Assembly: GCF_013778455.1 (NCBI RefSeq)
Contig: NZ_JACEHE010000004.1
Location: 347,028 to 411,027 of the forward strand
Direction of reading: 5' to 3'
DNA: 64,000 bases
Origin: Streptomyces himalayensis subsp. himalayensis
GTDB taxonomy: Bacteria > Actinomycetota > Actinomycetes > Streptomycetales > Streptomycetaceae
Below the pieces are notes generated by a model that searched no databases, was not told where the DNA came from, and was given only the letters and a program-made list of their open reading frames with translations. The translations under genes were made by a program, and so were the position numbers. Below are positions 1 to 9,076 of this stretch, piece by piece. Numbering within the stretch: the stretch's first letter is position 1; the number at the start of each line of letters is the position of its first letter.

Positions 1-697
1 GATCATGCCGAAGGCGATCAACTCCATCATGTGGCGCGTCGGTCTGTTCTACGTCGGCTCCGTGGTGCTGCTGTCGATGCTGTTGCCCTGGTCGTCGTAC
101 ACCGCGGGTGAGAGCCCCTTCGTCACCGTGCTGTCCAACATCGGGATCCCGGCGGCGGGCGGCGTGATGAACCTCGTCGTGCTCACCGCGGCCATGTCGT
201 CGCTCAACTCCGGTCTGTACTCCACCGGCCGCATCCTGCGCTCCATGGCGATGTCGGGCTCCGCACCGAAGTTCACCGGCGTCATGAGCCGCAGCCACGT
301 CCCGTACGGCGGCATCCTGCTCACCAGCGGCGTCTGCGTCCTCGGCGTCGGACTCAACTTCGTGGTGCCTGCCGACGCCTTCGAGATCGTGCTGAACTTC
401 GCGGCGATCGGCATCCTCGCCACCTGGGGCATGATCATGATCTGCCACCTGATGTTCTGGCGGAAGACGCAGAACGGCGAGCTGTCCCGCCCCGGTTACC
501 GGCTGCCCGGCTCGCCGTGGACCGAGATCGTCACGCTGGTGTTCCTCGCCTCCGTGCTGGTCCTGATGTACGCCGACGGCGGCGCCGGCCGTACGACCGT
601 GCTGTGCCTGCCGCTGATCGTGGCGGCCCTGGTGGCCGGCTGGTACGGCGTACGCGGACGGGTCGCCCGTAGCAAGTCCTCCAAGGTGAATGTGTGA
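1..697 (+). CDS. Amino-acid permease (APC family), C-terminal part
   Basis: The reading frame is open at the left edge, so the N-terminal half lies outside the window. The visible 231 or so residues hold about six hydrophobic membrane segments. They resemble the C-terminal half of APC-superfamily permeases of the AnsP/GABA-permease type, including a helix followed by the stretch SSLNSGLYSTGRILRSMA. The stop codon overlaps the GTG start of the asparaginase gene (GTGA), which indicates translational coupling. Asparagine is therefore the likely substrate; that is inferred from context, because substrate residues cannot be read here. Confidence 0.85.
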   Translation, partial: IMPKAINSIMWRVGLFYVGSVVLLSMLLPWSSYTAGESPFVTVLSNIGIPAAGGVMNLVVLTAAMSSLNSGLYSTGRILRSMAMSGSAPKFTGVMSRSHVPYGGILLTSGVCVLGVGLNFVVPADAFEIVLNFAAIGILATWGMIMICHLMFWRKTQNGELSRPGYRLPGSPWTEIVTLVFLASVLVLMYADGGAGRTTVLCLPLIVAALVAGWYGVRGRVARSKSSKVNV

Positions 698-1743
698 ACC
701 ACGCAGTGTTGTACGGAAGTCCGGTGGCCGAGGCTCCTGTGATCCGGGAGCCCCTCCATGCCCCAGTCGCCCACCTCATCCGCGGTGGGGTCGTCGAAGG
801 CGTCCACTACGGCTCGGTCGTCGTCCTGGGCGCCGACGGAGCCGTGCGGTTCCAACTCGGTGACACCGAGGCCGCCTTCTATCCCCGCTCGGCGCTCAAG
901 CCCGTGCAGGCCGTGGCGATGCTGCGGGCCGGACTGCCGCTCGACGGCGAGCTGCTCTCGCTGACCGCGGCCAGCCACTCCGGCGAGGAGCGCCATCTCG
1001 CCGGGACCCGGCGGATCCTGGAGCTGGCCGGCCTCGGCGAAGACGACCTGCGCAACGTGCCGGACCTGCCGTTCGACCCCGTTGTGCGGGAGGCCTGGGT
1101 GCGCGAGGGGCGGCTGCCGTCCCGGCTCGCCCAGAACTGCTCGGGCAAGCACGCGGCGATGCTGTACACGGCGAAGCTCAACGGCTGGTCGCTCGACGAC
1201 TACCTCGACCCGGCCCACCCGCTCCAGCAGGCGATCGCGGAGATCGTCGAGGACCTCACGGGACAGCGCATCGCCCAGGTGACCGTCGACGGCTGCGGCG
1301 CGCCACTGTTCGCCGTCTCCCTGCAGGGGCTTGCGCGCGCCGCGGCCCGTATCGTCACCGCCCCGCCGGGCACCCCCGAGGCGCGGGTGGCCGACGCGAT
1401 GCGCGAGCACGCCGAGATGGCCTCGGGCTCCGGGCGCGACGTGGCCGCGCTGATGCGGGCGGTGCCGGGGCTGCTCACCAAGGACGGCTTCGAGGGCGTG
1501 CAGGTCGCGGCGCTGCCGGACGGCCGCGCCGTCGCCGTGAAGATCTCCGACGGCGCGGACCGGGCGCGCATACCGGTGGCCGCGGCCGCCCTCGCCCGCT
1601 GCGGCGTCGACCCGGCGGCACTCGCGGAGTTCGCCACAGGGCCGCTGCTCGGCGGCGGCGCGGTGGTCGGTGGCGTCCGGCCGGCGCCCGCTCTCACCGA
1701 CGACGTCCTCGCGGCCACGACGGCGGGCGCCGCGTACGCCTGA
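694..1743 (+). CDS. L-asparaginase II family (Rhizobium etli type)
   Basis: A 349-residue cytoplasmic enzyme expected to hydrolyse L-asparagine to aspartate and ammonia. It carries the signatures of the asparaginase II family, which is unrelated to E. coli AnsA/AnsB: YPRSALKPVQ near residue 63 (Ser and Lys nucleophile region), ASHSGE near 93, NCSGKHAAML near 149 and DGCGAP near 202. The serines, lysines and two cysteines described for the Rhizobium enzyme are all present. The GTG start overlaps the permease stop, so uptake and hydrolysis are coupled. The product aspartate is the substrate of the next gene. Confidence 0.9.
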   Translation: MNHAVLYGSPVAEAPVIREPLHAPVAHLIRGGVVEGVHYGSVVVLGADGAVRFQLGDTEAAFYPRSALKPVQAVAMLRAGLPLDGELLSLTAASHSGEERHLAGTRRILELAGLGEDDLRNVPDLPFDPVVREAWVREGRLPSRLAQNCSGKHAAMLYTAKLNGWSLDDYLDPAHPLQQAIAEIVEDLTGQRIAQVTVDGCGAPLFAVSLQGLARAAARIVTAPPGTPEARVADAMREHAEMASGSGRDVAALMRAVPGLLTKDGFEGVQVAALPDGRAVAVKISDGADRARIPVAAAALARCGVDPAALAEFATGPLLGGGAVVGGVRPAPALTDDVLAATTAGAAYA

Positions 1744-1828
1744 ACCGTCGCGGCGCGCGCGTGCGTCGGCTTCACCCAGTGCCCGATCACCCCACTCCCG
1801 TAACTCCTACAGGAAGACCCTCACCGAG

Positions 1829-3256
1829 ATGACCGCCGCATCCCACCGCAGCGAACACGATCTGCTCGGGGACCGCGACGTCCCCGCCGAGGCGTACTGG
1901 GGCATCCACACCCTGCGCGCCAAGGAGAACTTTCCCATCACGGGCACGCCGATCTCCGCCTACCCGCATCTGATAGACGCGCTCGCCGCCGTCAAGGAGG
2001 CCGCCGCCCGCGCCAACGAGGAGCTCGGCCTGCTGGCTCCGGACAAGGCGGCCGCCATCGTCGAGGCCTGCCGGGAGATCCGGGACGGAAAGCTGCACGA
2101 CCAGTTCGTCGTCGACGTCATCCAGGGCGGCGCCGGCACCTCGACGAACATGAACGCCAACGAGGTCGTCGCCAACCGGGCGCTGGAACTCCTCGGGCAT
2201 GCCAAGGGCGAGTACGAGTACCTGCACCCCAACGAGGACGTCAACCTCGGCCAGTCGACGAACGACGTCTACCCGACCGCAGTCAAGATCGCCACGGTCT
2301 TCGCGGTGCGCGGCCTGCTGAAGGCCATGGCCGTGCTGCAGGATGCGTTCGCCCGCAAGGCCGTCGAGTTCCGCGATGTGCTGAAGATGGGCCGTACGCA
2401 GCTGCAGGACGCGGTGCCCATGACGCTCGGGCAGGAGTTCTCCGCGTACGCGGTGATGCTGGACGAGGACCGCAGCCGCCTCGCCGAGGCCGTCGAACTC
2501 GTCCACGAGATCAACCTCGGTGCCACCGCGATCGGCACCGGCCTCAACGCCCCCGCCGGATACGCCGAGTCGGCGCGCCGCCACCTCGCAGAGATCACCG
2601 GTCTCCCGCTGGTGACCGCCGCGAACCTGGTCGAGGCCACGCAGGACTGCGGCGCCTTCGTCCAGATGTCGGGTGTGCTCAAGCGGATCGCCGTCAAGCT
2701 CTCCAAGAGCTGCAACGACCTGCGGCTGCTCTCGTCCGGTCCGCGTGCGGGCCTGGGCGAGATCAACCTGCCGCCGGTGCAGGCCGGTTCGAGCATCATG
2801 CCCGGCAAGGTCAACCCGGTCATCCCCGAGGTCGTGAACCAGGTCGCCTTCGAGGTGATCGGCAACGACGTCGCCATCACGATGGCCGCCGAGGCCGGGC
2901 AGCTCCAGCTCAACGCCTTCGAGCCGATCATCCTGCACTCCCTGTCCGAGAGCATCACCCACCTCCGCGCCGCCTGCCTGACGCTCGCCGAACGCTGCGT
3001 CGAGGGCATCACCGCCAACACCGAGGTGCTGCGCGCCACCGTCGAGAACTCCATCGGCCTGGTCACCGCGCTCAACCCGCACATCGGCTACACCGCGGCC
3101 ACGGCCATCGCGAAGGAAGCCCTCACCACCGGACGCGGCGTCGCCGAACTCGTCCTGGAGAAGGGCCTGTTGCCTGCCGACCGCCTCGCCGCGCTGCTGA
3201 GCCCGGAGCGGGTCGCGGGCACCGGTGCGGGCGCCGACGTGCCCCTGCCGGGCTGA
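1829..3256 (+). CDS. aspA: Aspartate ammonia-lyase
   Basis: A 475-residue enzyme deaminating aspartate to fumarate and ammonia; member of the fumarase/aspartase superfamily. The superfamily signature GSSIMPGKVNP lies near residues 320-330. The substrate-site stretches GGAGTSTNMNANEV (about 95-108) and GQSTNDVYPTA (about 138-148) are also present. The ATG at 1829 was chosen over an open upstream extension because homology starts there and an AGGAAG ribosome site lies just upstream. It follows the asparaginase by 85 bp and completes an asparagine-to-fumarate route. Confidence 0.95.
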   Translation: MTAASHRSEHDLLGDRDVPAEAYWGIHTLRAKENFPITGTPISAYPHLIDALAAVKEAAARANEELGLLAPDKAAAIVEACREIRDGKLHDQFVVDVIQGGAGTSTNMNANEVVANRALELLGHAKGEYEYLHPNEDVNLGQSTNDVYPTAVKIATVFAVRGLLKAMAVLQDAFARKAVEFRDVLKMGRTQLQDAVPMTLGQEFSAYAVMLDEDRSRLAEAVELVHEINLGATAIGTGLNAPAGYAESARRHLAEITGLPLVTAANLVEATQDCGAFVQMSGVLKRIAVKLSKSCNDLRLLSSGPRAGLGEINLPPVQAGSSIMPGKVNPVIPEVVNQVAFEVIGNDVAITMAAEAGQLQLNAFEPIILHSLSESITHLRAACLTLAERCVEGITANTEVLRATVENSIGLVTALNPHIGYTAATAIAKEALTTGRGVAELVLEKGLLPADRLAALLSPERVAGTGAGADVPLPG

Positions 3257-3413
3257 ACCGGTCCGGCAGCCGAGTCGGCTCGCATGCCGCTGCCCCTGGG
3301 TGGCGGCAGAATGAGTCTGTGATTCGAACATGCGCGCAGTGCATGCGCCCCGTGGGCGTCGTCCCGCGGGGCGCATCCGCCGTGCCGCACCGCCGTACGA
3401 AGCCGGAGTGACC

Positions 3414-4361
3414 GTGTCGCCGTCCTTGTCCTCCTCAACGACCTCCTCCTCGGCCTTTCAGCCGGTCCTGGAACAGATCGCGGCCGACATCGCGGGAACG
3501 CCCGGCCGCGGCCGTCCGGCCGACTACATACCGGCACTCGCCTCGGTGGATCCGCGCCGCTTCGGCATGGCCGTCGCGGAACTGGACGGCACGGTGTACG
3601 GCGTCGGCGACTGGCGGCACCCCTTCTCCGCCCAGTCCATCACCAAGGCCTTCACCCTCGCCCTGGTGCTGTCCCGCGAGGGCGAGGAGCTGTGGGAACA
3701 CGTCGGCCGGGAGCCCTCCGGCAACCCCTTCAACTCCCTGGTCCAGCTGGAGTACGAGAACGGGATCCCGCGGAATCCGTTCATCAACGCGGGCGCCCTC
3801 GTCGTCACCGACCGCCTCCACTCACTGACCGGCGACGCGGTCGGCACCCTGCGGGAGTTCCTGCGCGCAGAGAGCGGCAACCCTGATCTGACCTTCGACG
3901 AGGCCGTCGCCGCATCGGAGTCCGCGCACGGCGACCGCAATGCCGCCCTGGCCCACTTCATGGCGTCCTACGGCAACATCACCAACCCGGTCCCGGTGCT
4001 CCTGGACCAGTACTTCCGGCAGTGCTCGATCGAGGCCTCCTGCGCCGATCTCGCCCTCGCCGCCGGGTTCCTGGCCCGCCACGGCGTCCGCGCCGACGGC
4101 TCCGAACTGCTCACACGCAGCCAGGCCAAACAGGTCAACGCCGTCATGCTCACCTGCGGCACCTACGACGCGGCCGGCGACTTCGCCTACCGCGTGGGCC
4201 TGCCCGGCAAGAGCGGTGTGGGCGGCGGCATCATCGCGATCGTCCCCGGCCACTGCACCCTGTGCGTGTGGAGCCCCGGCCTCGACGAACGCGGCAACTC
4301 CGTGGCGGGCGTCGCGGCCCTGGACCGGTTCACGACCCTGACGGGGTTGTCGGTCTTCTGA
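3414..4361 (+). CDS. glsA: Glutaminase (serine beta-lactamase fold)
   Basis: A glutaminase of about 315 residues hydrolysing glutamine to glutamate and ammonia. The S-x-x-K nucleophile motif QSITK is near residue 75. Further family blocks are YENGIPRNPFINAGA near 118 and PGKSGVGGG near 265. The GTG at 3414 is preferred because GGAG sits five bases upstream; GTG at 3408 is in frame and possible. Length matches the bacterial family of 300-310 residues. It ends the permease-asparaginase-aspartase run and extends it to glutamine. Confidence 0.9.
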   Translation: MSPSLSSSTTSSSAFQPVLEQIAADIAGTPGRGRPADYIPALASVDPRRFGMAVAELDGTVYGVGDWRHPFSAQSITKAFTLALVLSREGEELWEHVGREPSGNPFNSLVQLEYENGIPRNPFINAGALVVTDRLHSLTGDAVGTLREFLRAESGNPDLTFDEAVAASESAHGDRNAALAHFMASYGNITNPVPVLLDQYFRQCSIEASCADLALAAGFLARHGVRADGSELLTRSQAKQVNAVMLTCGTYDAAGDFAYRVGLPGKSGVGGGIIAIVPGHCTLCVWSPGLDERGNSVAGVAALDRFTTLTGLSVF

Positions 4362-4423
4362 CGGTACGAGCAGTGTCAGCAGTCGGCGGACGACGTCGGA
4401 GTGCGGCGGCTGTGGGCCGGCAG

Positions 4424-4636
4424 CTAGGGCCTGTGTCGGAAGTGGCGCCTGCCTCGCGACGCCTGGCACGCACGCTCGCCGCGTTGCCGAAATGCCCTAG
4501 TAGCTCCTCCCCCATTGCCTTAAGGGCATGGGAGGTGCCCCCATCGAGGACATTCCGGCGCCTTGCGATCGCACGCGCCAGACGCCGCGAGGCCCGCCCT
4601 TCGGGCGAACGACGCCACTTCCGACACAGGCCCTAG
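4424..4636. mobile_element. MITE-like element A, 24-bp perfect terminal inverted repeats
   Basis: A 213-bp non-coding element. Its left end starts CTAGGGCCTGTGTCGGAAG (4424-4447) and is the exact reverse complement of the right end (4613-4636). The interior contains the palindromic core 4507-4543, centred on CCTTAAGG. Positions 4479-4579 match the reverse strand of 20445-20545 at 94 of 101 bases, although the ends of the two elements differ. It fills most of the 329-bp gap between glsA and the next gene and ends 55 bp before that start. No transposase is encoded, so it would have to be mobilised in trans. Confidence 0.75.
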
Positions 4637-4690
4637 GCGGCGGCCGGGCCGGGCAGGAATACGACCGCCGCGGCGCCGGTTGGCGCCCGT

Positions 4691-5389
4691 ATGGCAACTC
4701 TCGGACTGATCGGCAGCGGAAACATCGGCTCCACCCTGGCCAGGCTCGCGGTCGACGCCGGCCTTGACGTGGTGCTCAGCAACTCACGCGGACCGGAGAC
4801 CCTGGCGGACCTGGTGGCGGAGCTCGGACCGCGGGCGCGCGCCGCGACGCCCGCCGAGGCGGCGGCCGCGGGGGACTGGGTGGTGGTCAGCATCCCGCTG
4901 AAGAACTACCGCCAGGTCCCGGTGGAACCCACGACCGGCAAGATCGTGCTGGACACGAACAACTACTATCCGGAGCGCGACGGGCGCATCCCCGAACTCG
5001 ACGCGGAGGAGACCACCACCAGCGAGCTGCTCCAGCGACATCTGCCGGACGCAAAGGTGGTCAAGGCCTTCAACAACATCTTCTTCAGGCATCTGGCCTC
5101 GCTCGCCCGGCCATCCGGCGCTCCCGACCGCTCGGCCCTGCCGATCGCTGGCGACGACCCCGAGGCAAGGGCGTCCGCGGTGGAGCTGCTCGACCTCCTC
5201 GGCTACGACGCCGTCGACGCGGGGACGTTGGCCGACAGCTGGCGCTTCCAGCGCGACACGCCCGCTTACGTCGTTCCGTACGCGAAGAATCCGCAGGGCC
5301 TCGGGATCTCGGCGGACGACCCGGGGGCGAGCGCCGATGCCGCGACGCTGCGAGCGGCTCTGGCCGCGGCCGAGCGCCCCGGCAGCTGA
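4691..5389 (+). CDS. NADP-dependent oxidoreductase, F420-reductase-like (PF03807)
   Basis: A 232-residue protein with an N-terminal Rossmann motif GLIGSGNIGSTLA (residues 5-17). Later blocks VVSIPLKNY, DTNNYYPERDG and VVKAFNNIF are typical of the NADP oxidoreductase / coenzyme F420-dependent family. These enzymes bind NADP and reduce small substrates; no specific substrate can be assigned. The start lies 55 bp downstream of MITE-like element A, so the element may contribute to or separate its promoter. It stands alone, with a 287-bp gap after it. Confidence 0.85.
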   Translation: MATLGLIGSGNIGSTLARLAVDAGLDVVLSNSRGPETLADLVAELGPRARAATPAEAAAAGDWVVVSIPLKNYRQVPVEPTTGKIVLDTNNYYPERDGRIPELDAEETTTSELLQRHLPDAKVVKAFNNIFFRHLASLARPSGAPDRSALPIAGDDPEARASAVELLDLLGYDAVDAGTLADSWRFQRDTPAYVVPYAKNPQGLGISADDPGASADAATLRAALAAAERPGS

Positions 5390-5395
5390 CCCGCT

Positions 5396-5415
5396 CACCT
5401 CACCTCACCTCACCT
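5396..5415. repeat. Four tandem CACCT units
   Basis: Four perfect CACCT pentamers directly follow the oxidoreductase stop and run into a C-rich tract. The remaining gap to the methyltransferase (5416-5676) holds short GCCGGTGAGGCC-like and CACGCCACGCA-like repeats but no gene that can be supported. Confidence 0.6.
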
Positions 5416-5676
5416 CCCCCCGGACGCCGGACCGGGGCCCGTGAGGCGTATGCGTGTCGAACCCGGCGGCCTCTGCGGCGGTGAGGCCGCCGGTGAGGCC
5501 GCCCGCGGCGGAGCGCGGCGGACCGTTTGCCGGACCGGCAACATTTCTTGTGCCAGGTGCGACGGCGGGCGCATGGTCGAGGCAGCGCAGACCCGCTACG
5601 CCAGGTCGGCGCATACGCCACGCAGGGCGCGACGTGCGCCACGCACGCCACGCACGACACGAAGGACGACACGCGG

Positions 5677-6312
5677 ATGACCGACGACAGCTTTTCGGCC
5701 GAGGAGTACTGGGACGGCCGGTACGCCGAGAGCGATCGCATGTGGAGCGGGAAGCCCAACCCCGTCCTGGTCCGGGAAGCGGCCGGCCTCCAGCCGGGCA
5801 GGGCCCTCGATCTGGGCTGCGGTGAGGGCGCCGACGCGATCTGGCTGGCCGGGCAGGGCTGGCAGGTCACCGCCGTCGACATCTCCCGCCTCGCTCTCGA
5901 ACGCGCCGCCGCGCACGCCGCAGCGGAAGGCGTCGCCGACCGTATCGACTGGCAGCAGCACGACCTGGCCGCGTCCTTCCCGGACGGCGCCTTCGACCTC
6001 GTCTCCGCGCAGTTCCTGCATTCTCCCGTCGAGATGCCGCGGGAGAAGATCCTGCGGAACGCAGCCACGGCCGTCGCGCCCGGCGGAGTCCTGCTCATCG
6101 AAGGGCACGGCGGTTTCCCCGCCTGGGAGCACAATCACCATCCCGACCTGCACTTTCCGACGCCGGACGAGGTCATCGACGATCTCGGCCTGCAGGACGG
6201 GCAGTGGGAGGTTCTGCTCAGCGAGGAGCACGAGCGCATCCAGAACGACCCCGACGGACGCCCGACCACCAGAATCGACAACACCGTCAAGGCCCGCCGC
6301 CTGCCCGCCTGA
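5677..6312 (+). CDS. Class I SAM-dependent methyltransferase
   Basis: A 211-residue protein with the SAM-binding motif I ALDLGCGEGADAIWLA (about residues 44-59), motif II VTAVDISRLALE and a TehB/thiopurine-methyltransferase-like N-terminus (EEYWDGRYAESDRMWSGKPN). It would transfer a methyl group to a small molecule; the substrate is not readable. The ATG at 5677 follows GAAGGAC with nine bases spacing, whereas the upstream in-frame extension is low-complexity. It converges on the HAD gene across a duplicated intergenic segment. Confidence 0.85.
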   Translation: MTDDSFSAEEYWDGRYAESDRMWSGKPNPVLVREAAGLQPGRALDLGCGEGADAIWLAGQGWQVTAVDISRLALERAAAHAAAEGVADRIDWQQHDLAASFPDGAFDLVSAQFLHSPVEMPREKILRNAATAVAPGGVLLIEGHGGFPAWEHNHHPDLHFPTPDEVIDDLGLQDGQWEVLLSEEHERIQNDPDGRPTTRIDNTVKARRLPA

Positions 6313-6395
6313 CCCGAGAGGACCTGCGATCGCAGTCACCAGGGCGCGCCTGCCCGCCTGACCCAGGACGGCCTGCGATCGCAGTGACCAGGGCG
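6298..6395. repeat. 49-bp tandem duplication with paired CTGCGATCGCAG palindromes
   Basis: Positions 6298-6346 and 6347-6395 are near-identical copies. The duplication captured the last codons and stop of the methyltransferase gene. Each copy carries the perfect 12-bp palindrome CTGCGATCGCAG (6324-6335 and 6373-6384). The pair sits between convergent genes, so it could act in termination or as paired protein sites. No function is known. Confidence 0.7.
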
Positions 6396-6434
6396 CCCGG
6401 CCCGAGGCCCCGGTTCGCGCTGGTGACAGCGCGA

Positions 6435-7244
6435 TCACCGCGCACCCGCCGAGGAGAGCCGGTCGAGCAGGGCGGGCAGGTCCGCGAAGGAGTCCAGGAC
6501 GTGGTCGGGGCTTCCGCTCGCGGCCCGATGGGTCTCGGGCAGGTACTTGCCCGTTCTGACGAGGACGCCGGTGATTCCGGTGCGCTGCGCTGCGAGCACG
6601 TCGGACTCGATGTCGTCGCCGACCATCAGCGCCTCGCCGGGGCGCGCGCCGAGGCGCCCCAGCGCCGTCTCGAAGAACGCGCGTGCGGGTTTGCCGGTGA
6701 TCTTGGCCTCCGTACGCGCGGCCCGCTCCAGGCCGAGCAGATACGCGCCCGTGTCCAACTGGAGCCCCTGGTCGGTACGCCAGTACAGATTGCGGTGCAT
6801 GGCCACGAGCCGGGCTCCCTGCTGGAGATGCCCGAACACCCGGTTGAGCGAGGCATGGTCGAACTCGGGTCCGGCGCCGCCCACGACGACGACATCAGGC
6901 ACGGTGTCCCTGTCGTCATCGTCGATGAGCGACACGCCCGCGAGGTCCTCGCGGATCTCACCGCTGTTGAGCAGGGAGCACCGCGCGCCGGGGAAGTGCT
7001 CGCCGAGAAATGCCGCGGTGACCGCGGGCGCGGTGAGGATGTTCTCGGCGTCGACGGGGAAGCCCTCCGCGGTGAGGGCATCCGCGATCGAGGCGCGGGT
7101 ACGGGACGTCGTGTTGGTGATCAGGCTGACGGCCGGTCCGGATGCCCGTATGTGCCGCAGCGCTTCGACCGCGCCCGGTAGCGCCTTCCACGAGACGGTG
7201 AGCACACCGTCGATGTCGATCAGGACCGCGCGTACTGGCTCCAT
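6435..7244 (-). CDS. HAD-IIA family phosphatase (NagD-like)
   Basis: A 269-residue haloacid-dehalogenase hydrolase. Motif I LIDIDGVLT (Asp nucleophile about residue 9) is followed by SLITNTTSR (motif II) and, near the C-terminus, MVGDDIESDVLAAQ (motif IV), with the C2 cap between them. Members dephosphorylate nucleotides or sugar phosphates; the substrate is unknown. The ATG at 7244 was chosen because the upstream frame is Arg/Pro-rich and lacks homology. It is divergent from the arginine antiporter gene. Confidence 0.85.
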   Translation of the reverse strand: MEPVRAVLIDIDGVLTVSWKALPGAVEALRHIRASGPAVSLITNTTSRTRASIADALTAEGFPVDAENILTAPAVTAAFLGEHFPGARCSLLNSGEIREDLAGVSLIDDDDRDTVPDVVVVGGAGPEFDHASLNRVFGHLQQGARLVAMHRNLYWRTDQGLQLDTGAYLLGLERAARTEAKITGKPARAFFETALGRLGARPGEALMVGDDIESDVLAAQRTGITGVLVRTGKYLPETHRAASGSPDHVLDSFADLPALLDRLSSAGAR

Positions 7245-7518
7245 GCAAGGACGATACGACCCCGGGTCGCGGCACCCGAATGGCCGCCAGCGCCTGCGAG
7301 GAACACGTCGTCGCCGTCGCGGCCGCCCGTATGCGGGTTCTCGGCGCGGCAGCCGCCCGGATACGCCGCGTCCCGGGTGTGTCCGCCGCGCGTGCAAACG
7401 GACTATCGCGACATTTCACCATGTTGCTGGCTAATATCTCTGGGGCGGGGAGGTGCCGACAGGCCCGTCAACACACCGAGAATCGACCCGGGAATCCGGC
7501 CGCACCAGTAGGACGGAC

Positions 7519-8973
7519 ATGACCCACACCGAATCGGACACCGACACCGAGGCCCCATCGCATCCCGCCAAACTGTCGCTGCCGACACTCGCCATGATGG
7601 TCGTCGGCTCGATGGTCGGGGCGGGCGTCTTCTCGCTTCCGGCCCGGTTCGCCGAGGAGACCGGGGTGGCCGGTGCGCTGATCGCGTGGGCGATCGCCGG
7701 CACCGGCATGCTGATGCTCGCCTTCGTCTTCCAGCTGCTGGCCATCCGCAGACCCGACCTCGACGCGGGGGTCTACGCCTACGCCAAGGCCGGCTTCGGC
7801 GAGTACCTGGGCTTCTTCTCGGCGTTCGGCTACTGGGCCAGCGCCTGCGTGGGCAATGTGACCTACTGGGTGCTCATCATGTCGACCATCGGCGCGGTGG
7901 CGCCCGCCCTCGGCGACGGCGACACCCTGCTCGCGGTGGTGCTCTCATCCCTGGGCCTGTGGTCGTTCTTCTTCCTCATCCGACGGGGCGTCAAGGAAGC
8001 CGCGGCCATCAACCGGATCGTCACCGTGGCCAAGATCGTCCCGATCCTGGTCTTCGTCGTCATCGCGCTGTTCTTTTTCGACCCCGGCGTCTTCGCCGAG
8101 AACTTCCGTGGCGACGACTACGCCGGCTCACTGTTCCAGCAGGTCAAAGGCACGATGCTGGCCACGGTCTTCGTGTTCCTCGGAGTGGAGGGCGCCAGCG
8201 TCTACTCGCGCCACGCCAAGCGGCGCGAGGACGTCGGGGTCGCCACGGTGCTGGGATTCCTGAGCGTGTTCGCCATCTTCGCGTCGGTCACCATGGTGTC
8301 GTACGGCCTGCTGCCGATGAGCGAGATCGCCGAGCTGCGCCAGCCGTCCATGGCCGGTGTGCTGGAGAGCGCGGTCGGCACCTGGGGCACGGTGTTCGTC
8401 AGCGTGGGGCTGATCGTCTCCGTGCTCGGCGCGTATCTCGCCTGGACCCTGATGGCGGCCGAGGTGCTGTTCGTGGCCGCCCAGGACGATGACATGCCCC
8501 GGTTCCTGCGGCGCGCCACCGCCGCGGACGTCCCTGTACCGGCCCTGCTGATGACCACGGTCCTCGTCCAGATCGTCCTGGTCATCACCCTGTTCTCCGA
8601 AGACGCGTTCAACTTCGCCCTCAATCTGACCAGCGCCCTGACCCTGATCCCGTTCCTGCTCGCGGCGGCCTTCGCCGTCAAGGTCGTCCAGGGGCGACGG
8701 ACCGACACCGGACGACGCGAGGGCTCGGCAGTCAACCTCACCGTCGCCGTGCTCGCCACGCTCTACACACTCTTCCTGCTCTACGCCGCAGGTCTGAAGT
8801 ACCTCCTGGTGTCGTTCATCATCTACGCGCCCGCAACGGTGCTGTTCGTGATGGCCCGCCGCGAGCAGGGCAGACGGCTGTTCTCGCCGGGCGAACTGGT
8901 CATCCTCGCCGTCTCCGTGGCCGGGGCGGTGATGGGCGTCATCGCGCTGGCGGCGGGCTGGATCAGCCTCTGA
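7519..8973 (+). CDS. Arginine/ornithine-type antiporter, APC family (ArcD-like)
   Basis: A 484-residue integral membrane protein with about 12 hydrophobic helices. The N-terminal motif [17 protein letters not shown] is that of basic amino-acid/polyamine antiporters. Acidic residues dominate its hydrophilic N-terminus. It precedes arcA by 103 bp on the same strand, so import of arginine in exchange for ornithine or citrulline is the probable role. The ATG at 7519 follows AGGA with five bases spacing. Substrate assignment rests on this neighbour. Confidence 0.85.
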   Translation: MTHTESDTDTEAPSHPAKLSLPTLAMMVVGSMVGAGVFSLPARFAEETGVAGALIAWAIAGTGMLMLAFVFQLLAIRRPDLDAGVYAYAKAGFGEYLGFFSAFGYWASACVGNVTYWVLIMSTIGAVAPALGDGDTLLAVVLSSLGLWSFFFLIRRGVKEAAAINRIVTVAKIVPILVFVVIALFFFDPGVFAENFRGDDYAGSLFQQVKGTMLATVFVFLGVEGASVYSRHAKRREDVGVATVLGFLSVFAIFASVTMVSYGLLPMSEIAELRQPSMAGVLESAVGTWGTVFVSVGLIVSVLGAYLAWTLMAAEVLFVAAQDDDMPRFLRRATAADVPVPALLMTTVLVQIVLVITLFSEDAFNFALNLTSALTLIPFLLAAAFAVKVVQGRRTDTGRREGSAVNLTVAVLATLYTLFLLYAAGLKYLLVSFIIYAPATVLFVMARREQGRRLFSPGELVILAVSVAGAVMGVIALAAGWISL

Positions 8974-9076
8974 CCGGCCGCCGGCCCAGCCCCTGACCGG
9001 CAGCCCGGCCCAGCCTCCGACCCACCGCCGGTCGCGTCCCCGGGACCCCACCTCGTACGTCCAGAAAGGGCACCCC

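Noticed and set aside
1787..3376. 529-residue open frame antisense to aspA
   Set aside because: It mirrors a well-supported gene. Its composition (Gly, Arg, Asp, Val runs) is that of a high-GC shadow, and no family is recognised.
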